Source: JBCCRH01 sp039208045 (GTDB lineage: Bacteria > Bacteroidota > Bacteroidia > Chitinophagales > Saprospiraceae). From it: a stretch of 7,586 nt of DNA. Shown piece after piece: positions 1 through 4,901 of this stretch. Both the position numbers and the translations under genes were made by a program. The stretch is taken from NCBI GenBank assembly GCA_039208045.1, contig JBCCRH010000315.1, positions 1 to 7,586 on the forward strand, in the 5' to 3' direction. A model generated the notes under the pieces. That model had not been told where the DNA came from and did not search any database. It saw only the letters and a list, made by a program, of their open reading frames with translations. Positions within the stretch are counted from its first letter, which is position 1. The number at the start of each line of letters is the position of its first letter.

Positions 1-1078
1 AAAAAATCTGTATCATAAATTCTGCATTGAGGTAGAAGATGATAGAGACAGTGAGTAGAAAAAGCATATTAAGGAAGGCAGCGCGCCAGGCAGAGGTAGC
101 CGCCCGCTCCGGCTGGCCCGCCCCCAGGTTTTGGCCCACCAAAGTAGCCGCCGCATTGGCTAAGCCCCAAGAGGGGAGAATAGCAAAAATGATGAGTCGA
201 ATGGCAATAGTATAACCCGCTACCGCCTCGCTTCCAAATACCGCAATGATCCGCATCAGAAAGATCCAGCTAGCAGAAGCAATCAAAAACTGAAGCGCCC
301 CATTAGCCGCAATTTTGAAGAGCCGACGAATAATATTCCAATCAATACCTAACTGCTTCCAGTTGATATGTACCACGCTTTTTCCACTACTCAGCAGGTA
401 AAACTGATAGGCCACCCCACAGCCACGCCCTATCGTAGTGGCCACGGCTGCACCCATCACACCCATCTCTGGTATGGGGCCCCAGCCAAAAATAAAAATG
501 GGGTCTAACACAATGTTAATGATATTGGCTAACCAAAGCGCGCGCATTGCCAAGTGCGCATCACCTGCCCCACGGAAGATGCCATTGAGTAAGAAGAGTA
601 ACATAATAAATATGTTGCTCGCAAACATCAACTGGGTGTAACCTACCCCTTCTGCTATCAACTCCTCGGTACCCCCCATCACACGGAGAATATCAGCTGC
701 AAAGAAAAAGCCAGGCACACCCACCAAGAGTGCAATAGAGACAGCTAAGTAAATGGCTTGCAGCACTACCTTAGAAGCTCCTGCTTGATCTCCTTTTCCA
801 ATATAGCGGGCAATCATGGCCATGGGAGCGGTACTAATGCCAATGGCCATCGAGTAAACGAGTGTAATGACGGATTCGGTGAGCCCCACAGTGGCCACTG
901 CATTGGGGCCGATTCTCCCCACATAGTAGACGTCTACCACCGCAAAGAGCGACTCCATAATCATCTCTAAAACCATAGGAATAGAGAGTAAGATGATTGC
1001 TCTATTGATACTACCAGTGGTGAAATTTTTCTCTTTACCGCGAATGGCATCGGATAAGATGCGTAGAATTCTCTTCAT
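1..1078 (-). CDS. MATE-family multidrug/Na+ antiporter, C-terminus beyond the left edge
   Basis: Integral inner-membrane transporter of the MATE (NorM/DinF-type) family, expected to export drugs or metabolites in exchange for Na+ or H+. Reading the minus strand from ATG at 1078-1076 gives 359 stop-free residues; MATE proteins are usually about 450, so roughly the last 90 are missing. Visible family marks: a first helix around residues 27-50 running into VDVYYVGRIG (48-57), ARYIGKGDQAGA (90-101) in the first cytoplasmic loop, GIFRGAGDAHLAM (166-178), NIVLDPIFIFGWGP (188-201) with GVMGAAVAT (206-214), and in the second half SWGLANAAATLVGQNLGAG (303-321), the internal-repeat counterpart of the first loop. 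Many hydrophobic segments separate these. The short polar N-terminus precedes the first helix, which supports this start. It is divergent from the surface-protein gene. Family assignment is firm; the substrate cannot be told. Confidence 0.93.
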   Translation of the reverse strand, partial: MKRILRILSDAIRGKEKNFTTGSINRAIILLSIPMVLEMIMESLFAVVDVYYVGRIGPNAVATVGLTESVITLVYSMAIGISTAPMAMIARYIGKGDQAGASKVVLQAIYLAVSIALLVGVPGFFFAADILRVMGGTEELIAEGVGYTQLMFASNIFIMLLFLLNGIFRGAGDAHLAMRALWLANIINIVLDPIFIFGWGPIPEMGVMGAAVATTIGRGCGVAYQFYLLSSGKSVVHINWKQLGIDWNIIRRLFKIAANGALQFLIASASWIFLMRIIAVFGSEAVAGYTIAIRLIIFAILPSWGLANAAATLVGQNLGAGQPERAATSAWRAAFLNMLFLLTVSIIFYLNAEFMIQIF

Positions 1079-1110
1079 AGGTGTTTATAGTCAGTCGGAT
1101 TCCAGAAGTG

Positions 1111-1142
1111 CAAGCGTAATCTTTGTATAATAAGTTCCCAAA
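1111..1142 (-). promoter_or_regulatory. Candidate Bacteroidota promoter for the MATE gene
   Basis: On the minus strand TTTG (1142-1139) is followed after 20 bases by TACGCTTG (1118-1111), seven of eight matches to the Bacteroidota -7 consensus TAnnTTTG with an accepted -33 spacing. It would give a leader of about 25 bases before the ATG at 1078. The match is by eye only. Confidence 0.35.
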
Positions 1143-1171
1143 GGAAAGGCAAAAACCAGAAATTAGCGCAA

Positions 1172-1203
1172 TTTTTAGTAAAATTGTAGGCTACATACTT
1201 TTG
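1172..1203 (+). promoter_or_regulatory. Candidate Bacteroidota promoter for the T9SS surface protein
   Basis: TACTTTTG at 1196-1203 is a full match to the Bacteroidota -7 consensus TAnnTTTG. A T-run at 1172-1176 lies 19 bases upstream, where the -33 TTG/TTTG element is expected, but it lacks the G. Transcription starting a few bases after 1203 would leave a leader of only about 10 bases before the ATG at 1219, and would exclude the upstream in-frame ATG at 1123 as the start. Confidence 0.35.
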
Positions 1204-1218
1204 AAAACAATCACAATT

Positions 1219-3924
1219 ATGACAAGAACGCAGATAGCTTTTGCAATACTCTTTTTTGCTAGTACTTTAAGCTTACAGGCCCAAACCCCCACTACCCAAG
1301 ATTGCCTGGGTGCCATCCCTGTGTGCCAACGGACGTATACCGAAGCTTTTGTTCCCAATAGTGAAGGTAATTATCCCGATGAAATCAATACAAGTATTAG
1401 TTGTACCGCCGGTGAAATCAATGCGATTTGGTACACGTTCACTTCCAATGAAACAGGAGATTTTGGCTTTGTCATCTCACCCAACGACCCTAATGATGAT
1501 TATGATTGGGCGCTGTTTGATATTACCAATGCTACTTGTGATGATATTCGTACCAATCCTAATTTGGTAGTGAGCTGTAATGCAGCTGGTGGTTTTGCTT
1601 GTCATGGCGAAACGGGAGCTACTGGGGGTTCGGAATTTAACAATCAAGGAGGAGGCTGTGGAGCCTTCCCGCCTTTAGAAAGTGCCGGCTTCAATCCGTT
1701 CAACGATCTCATACCCGTACAGCAAGGAAATACCTATGTATTGATGGTTTCTAACTGGTCGCAGTCGCCCAATGGCTATACGATAGACTTTGGTCTTTCT
1801 GAGGTGGGTGTCTTTGATGAAATTGTTCCTGAAGTAGAGAACATTAGCACGCCTACGGAATGTGGTCAAGATGAAATTGTCATACAGTTTTCGGAGTTCT
1901 TACAGTGCAATTCGGTGCGGAATGGCAATTTTGAATTGCTAGGCCCAGGTGGCCCCTATAGTGTACAGGTAACGGGTAGTGCTTGCCAGATTGGAGGCGC
2001 TTTTGATCGCACCTTCACGCTATCTTTTTTTCCGCCTATTGCTTCAAGAGGGACCTTCACCCTTCAAGTTGATTCGGATTTGCCAACTGATCTACTAGAC
2101 TTATGTGATAATCAGGTAGCGAGTACGCAACTTACCTTTGACGTTACCGACCCTATCCCCGTAGAAATTGACTTAGGAACGGATACTACGCTCGTCTGCG
2201 TAGGAGATATTTATACTATAGACGCCACGATTCCTGGGGGCTTAAGCTACTCCTGGGAAGATGGCACTACTGATCCTACACTCACAGTTGATCAGCCTGG
2301 CATCTATAGGGTAACTGTAGAAGATGCCTGTGGCTTTGGTTCGGATGAGATTGAGGTAATTTACCAGATGATGCCTCCGGTGATTGAGTTGGGAGCCGAT
2401 GAGGTGCGCTGCGAAGGGGAGCAAGTAACGCTAGATGCTTTTAGTGAATTAGCCACTTACCTCTGGTCAGATGGCAGCGCTAATTCGACCCTTGCGGTGA
2501 CCACTGCCGATACCTACTACGTTACGGTCACCAACGCCTGCGGGCCAACCATTGATAGCGTTAACATTGACTTTATCCAGCCCATTGTGCTGGACTTAGG
2601 CAACGATTTGGTGCTCTGCGCGGGCTCTTCCGTCGTGCTAGATGCGACTCAAGCACAAGACTACTCCACTTATCTCTGGCAAGATGGTAGTACAGCCTCT
2701 ACCTTTACGGTAAATGAATCTGGCGTCTACAGCGTTATAGTAAATAATGACTGCGGTAGTGCTACCGACGAAGTCGAAATTACCTATGTACCGGGCTTGC
2801 CCATTGTTGATTTAGGGCCAGATGTGATTCTTTGCGAAGGCGAAACGCTACTGCTAGATGTAACGAATCAGCTATCAGGTTACTTCTGGCAAGATGGTAG
2901 CACAGCGCCAACTTTCATTATCGATGCGCCCGGAACTTATGCAGTGACAGTAGATAATGTTTGTGGCACCGTGACAGATGAAATAGTGGTAGAATACATC
3001 AATGCCATACAACTTGATTTGGGAGATGAGCTCGTACAATGTGAGGGGGAGATGGTTACCTTAGATGCCACCCAAGCACAAGACTTTTCCACCTATCAGT
3101 GGCAAGATGGTAGCACTGATCCTACTTTTACACTCGATAAAGAAGGCATTTATGCCGTAACTGTCACCACCGATTGTGAGGAAGTGATGGATTCTATCGA
3201 GATCATCTACATCCAAGTGACGGACCCTGCTACATTGGGGGTAGATACTATTCTTTGCCCTGGCGACTCTCTGGTATTTGACGTAAGTATACCGGAAGGT
3301 TCCTATCAGTGGCAAGATGGCAGTACTGACCCAGTATTTGTAGTCAATACGCCTGGTACCTACGCGGTGACGGTAGAGAGTGCTTGCGATACTACTTTCG
3401 ATCAAGTCGAAATCCAGTACTTTTTACCTATCCTTACGGAGTTGGGACGCGATACCTTCCTTTGCCCTGGTGAGCCTATCGTGTTGGATGCGTCGGCCTT
3501 TACAGAAGCAGATTACCTGTGGCAAGATGGCACGACCAACCCCATCTATCAAGTGCGAGAAGCGGGTGTTTATTCCGTTACGGTATCTAATAATTGTGAA
3601 GTGATTGTGGATGAGGTGGAGATTTTTGAGTGCGAAGTTTGTGATGTTTTTGTACCCAATGCCTTTAGTCCCAACGATGATGGCTTCAACGATCGCTTTG
3701 GCCCACTTACGGATTGTCCGTTGTTTGATTTTAATATGAAAATATTTGATCGCTGGGGGGCACTCCTGTACGAAACGGATAATCCTGATGATCACTGGGA
3801 TGGGAAGCAGGGAGGCAGTACGCTTGGCACCGGAGTATATGTGTGGGTGATAGACTATGTGGTGATTGAAAACAACCGTCCTCGCGCTGCTCAGATCGTT
3901 GGTGATTTGAGCTTGCTGCGGTAA
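1219..3924 (+). CDS. T9SS-secreted multi-repeat cell-surface protein with gliding-motility-associated C-terminal domain
   Basis: Large extracellular protein of 901 residues, probably an adhesin or surface structural protein carried out by the type IX secretion system. I start it at ATG 1219 because a clean signal peptide begins there (MTRTQ, hydrophobic stretch, cleavage expected after LSLQAQ near residue 22). An in-frame ATG at 1123 would add 32 residues that do not look like a leader and overlap the promoter region. Domains: about 27-200, a Cys-rich region starting DCLGAIPVC of a kind common at the N-terminus of T9SS surface proteins; about 206-309, an Ig-like domain resembling Big_5 (IVIQFSE, later FTLQV and DLCDN); 312-805, seven Ig/PKD-like repeats of about 70 residues, each with a W-x-DG core and two cysteines; 810-901, a CHU_C-type sorting domain (VPNAFSPNDDGFND, FDRWG, WDGK, TGVYVW). 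No enzymatic motif is visible. The ligand is unknown. The stop is followed 43 bases later by a palindrome that may end transcription. Confidence 0.92.
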   Translation: MTRTQIAFAILFFASTLSLQAQTPTTQDCLGAIPVCQRTYTEAFVPNSEGNYPDEINTSISCTAGEINAIWYTFTSNETGDFGFVISPNDPNDDYDWALFDITNATCDDIRTNPNLVVSCNAAGGFACHGETGATGGSEFNNQGGGCGAFPPLESAGFNPFNDLIPVQQGNTYVLMVSNWSQSPNGYTIDFGLSEVGVFDEIVPEVENISTPTECGQDEIVIQFSEFLQCNSVRNGNFELLGPGGPYSVQVTGSACQIGGAFDRTFTLSFFPPIASRGTFTLQVDSDLPTDLLDLCDNQVASTQLTFDVTDPIPVEIDLGTDTTLVCVGDIYTIDATIPGGLSYSWEDGTTDPTLTVDQPGIYRVTVEDACGFGSDEIEVIYQMMPPVIELGADEVRCEGEQVTLDAFSELATYLWSDGSANSTLAVTTADTYYVTVTNACGPTIDSVNIDFIQPIVLDLGNDLVLCAGSSVVLDATQAQDYSTYLWQDGSTASTFTVNESGVYSVIVNNDCGSATDEVEITYVPGLPIVDLGPDVILCEGETLLLDVTNQLSGYFWQDGSTAPTFIIDAPGTYAVTVDNVCGTVTDEIVVEYINAIQLDLGDELVQCEGEMVTLDATQAQDFSTYQWQDGSTDPTFTLDKEGIYAVTVTTDCEEVMDSIEIIYIQVTDPATLGVDTILCPGDSLVFDVSIPEGSYQWQDGSTDPVFVVNTPGTYAVTVESACDTTFDQVEIQYFLPILTELGRDTFLCPGEPIVLDASAFTEADYLWQDGTTNPIYQVREAGVYSVTVSNNCEVIVDEVEIFECEVCDVFVPNAFSPNDDGFNDRFGPLTDCPLFDFNMKIFDRWGALLYETDNPDDHWDGKQGGSTLGTGVYVWVIDYVVIENNRPRAAQIVGDLSLLR
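2152..3633 (+). repeat. Seven tandem Ig/PKD-like repeats in the surface protein
   Basis: Seven copies of an approximately 70-codon unit. Taking the glycine of the opening (D/E)LG-type motif as anchor, units sit at 2176, 2392, 2599, 2815, 3022, 3238 and 3445, so spacings alternate 216, 207, 216, 207, 216, 207 bases. Every unit has a cysteine in a (V/I/L)-x-C-x-G-like motif near its start, a W-x-DG core, a Y-x-V-x-V-like strand, and a second cysteine after it. Units 3-7 share the exact 11-base string TGGCAAGATGG (2677, 2887, 3100, 3310, 3520). Units 3 and 5 also share CAAGCACAAGACT at 2650 and 3073, exactly 423 bases apart. The repeats probably form a rod that holds the N-terminal domains away from the cell. 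Confidence 0.93.
3646..3921 (+). other. C-terminal T9SS sorting domain (CHU_C / gliding-motility-associated type) of the surface protein
   Basis: The last 92 residues (810-901) show the hallmark order of this family: VPNAFSPNDDGFND, then FDRWG, then WDGK and TGVYVW. In Bacteroidota such type B domains direct export through the type IX system and attachment at the surface, often with a partner SprF/PorP-like protein. No such partner gene lies in this window. Confidence 0.9.
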
Positions 3925-3967
3925 GTAGTAACAGTCAAAGAATAACTTCTCGATTTATGGCTGGCTC

Positions 3968-4045
3968 TTTTGCTCTAATACTGCGTTGAAAAGCCTCGCC
4001 GATGCTGGGCATCGTCTGCGTTTTTCGCCTTGTCTTAGAGCAAAA
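3968..4045. repeat. 78-bp imperfect palindrome, possible dispersed repeat and/or terminator
   Basis: The ends are a perfect 11-base inverted repeat, TTTTGCTCTAA (3968-3978) against TTAGAGCAAAA (4035-4045). The centre is CGATGC-TGG-GCATCG (4000-4014), a 6-bp stem with a 3-base loop, and the two stems share the same midpoint. Between them the arms pair only partly, and each contains CTGCGTT followed by TCGCC (3981 and 4016), so there is direct as well as inverted repetition. It lies in the intergenic region, 43 bases after the surface-protein stop and 64 bases before the methyltransferase ATG. The layout fits a REP- or MITE-like dispersed element; the transcript could also fold as a stem-loop terminator. 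It encodes no protein. Confidence 0.6.
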
Positions 4046-4109
4046 TCTCCTTGCCAAAATGCGGAACTTGTTCTTTGGCTGTTACTTAATAGATAAAACT
4101 TCACCAATT

Positions 4110-4820
4110 ATGATTACACCAAAAATAATAGCCGCTTACGAGCAAATGGCAGAACAGTACAATGCCAAAATTGACCACAAGCCACACAATGCCTATTACG
4201 ACCGGCCAAACACCTTAAAGCTGGTGCCGGATGTGAAGGGCTTGAATGTACTAGATGCGGCCTGTGGCCCAGGCAAATATGCTGAAATACTCATCGAACG
4301 AGGAGCAAGCGTAGTGGGCTTTGACCTTAGCCCTTCTATGGTCGCTTTCGCTAAAAAGCGTAATCCTACTGGTGGGCGTTTCTTTGTGCACGATTTGACT
4401 GCTCCGCTCGATCAATTTAAGGAAGAAACTTTTGACTTGGTTATTTGCGCATTAGCGCTTCACTATATTGAAGATTGGGGGCCTACCATCCGTGAATTTT
4501 GTAGGGTGCTGAAGCCCAATGGTACCCTTGTGTTTTCTATTGAGCATCCTTTTTTTGAGTATAACTATCACAAGACCGGCCATTATTTTGGCGTAGAGCA
4601 TGTAAAATGCACCTGGAATGGCTTTGGGCAGCCTATTGAAGTGAATAGCTTTAGGCGAGGCTTGGGCGAGTGTATCGCTCCTATTACCAACAATGGATTC
4701 TATATCGATCAAATTGTGGAGCCACGGCCTACTGCTGAATTTGAAAAGCTCGACCCTAAATATTTTAAAGCACTCAATGAATTTCCCGCCTTTCTATGTA
4801 TCCGAGCTGTAAAAAGATAG
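4110..4820 (+). CDS. Class I SAM-dependent methyltransferase (Methyltransf_11/UbiE-like)
   Basis: Soluble cytoplasmic enzyme of 236 residues that should transfer a methyl group from S-adenosylmethionine to an unidentified acceptor. The Rossmann fold is clear: motif I VLDAACGPGKYAEIL (47-61) binds SAM; the acidic end of strand 2 is in GFDLSPSMV (70-78); HDLTAPL (94-100) follows; motif IV is FDLVICALALHYIEDW (108-123); and VLKPNGTLVFSIEHPFF (133-149) is the post-motif strand. The C-terminal part (150-236) with many aromatics probably forms the acceptor site. I chose ATG 4110, which begins MITPKIIAAYEQMAEQY, typical for the family. An in-frame ATG at 4002 would add 36 residues, but it lies inside the palindrome and its extension is unlike the family. 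Substrate cannot be inferred from the sequence or the neighbours. Confidence 0.9.
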   Translation: MITPKIIAAYEQMAEQYNAKIDHKPHNAYYDRPNTLKLVPDVKGLNVLDAACGPGKYAEILIERGASVVGFDLSPSMVAFAKKRNPTGGRFFVHDLTAPLDQFKEETFDLVICALALHYIEDWGPTIREFCRVLKPNGTLVFSIEHPFFEYNYHKTGHYFGVEHVKCTWNGFGQPIEVNSFRRGLGECIAPITNNGFYIDQIVEPRPTAEFEKLDPKYFKALNEFPAFLCIRAVKR

Positions 4821-4841
4821 TGCCTATGGAAAAGCTACTGA

Positions 4842-4876
4842 TTTGATGGATATGTTGCTGGCACTTACTATTTTTA
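4842..4876 (+). promoter_or_regulatory. Weak candidate promoter for treS-mak
   Basis: TTTG at 4842-4845 is followed after 23 bases by TATTTTTA (4869-4876), seven of eight matches to TAnnTTTG but lacking the final G. It lies about 25 bases before the ATG at 4902. This AT-rich stretch could match by chance, and the gene may instead be co-transcribed with the methyltransferase across the 81-bp gap. Confidence 0.22.
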
Positions 4877-4901
4877 AGCCGCTTCAATATAAATCAATGC
4901 T

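Noticed and set aside
438..970. Short plus-strand frames at 438-641 and 758-970
   Set aside because: Shadows of the minus-strand MATE gene, whose motifs are clear throughout.
1125..1131. TATAAT-like string as a sigma70 promoter
   Set aside because: No matching -35 element at proper distance, and Bacteroidota use TTG / TAnnTTTG promoters; better candidates lie nearby.
1675..3795. Several antisense frames of 60-123 codons under the surface-protein gene, and plus-strand frames at 1310-1570 and 3380-3604
   Set aside because: They lie in other frames of a gene with clear domain structure, match no recognised family, and the antisense ones mirror the repeats.
4002..4109. N-terminal extension of the methyltransferase from ATG 4002
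   Set aside because: The extension begins in the centre of the palindrome and does not resemble the family; the natural start is ATG 4110.
4819..4865. AGTGCC ... GGCACT inverted repeat followed by T-rich DNA as a terminator after the methyltransferase
   Set aside because: Only 6 bp with a 35-base loop; too weak to separate from chance.
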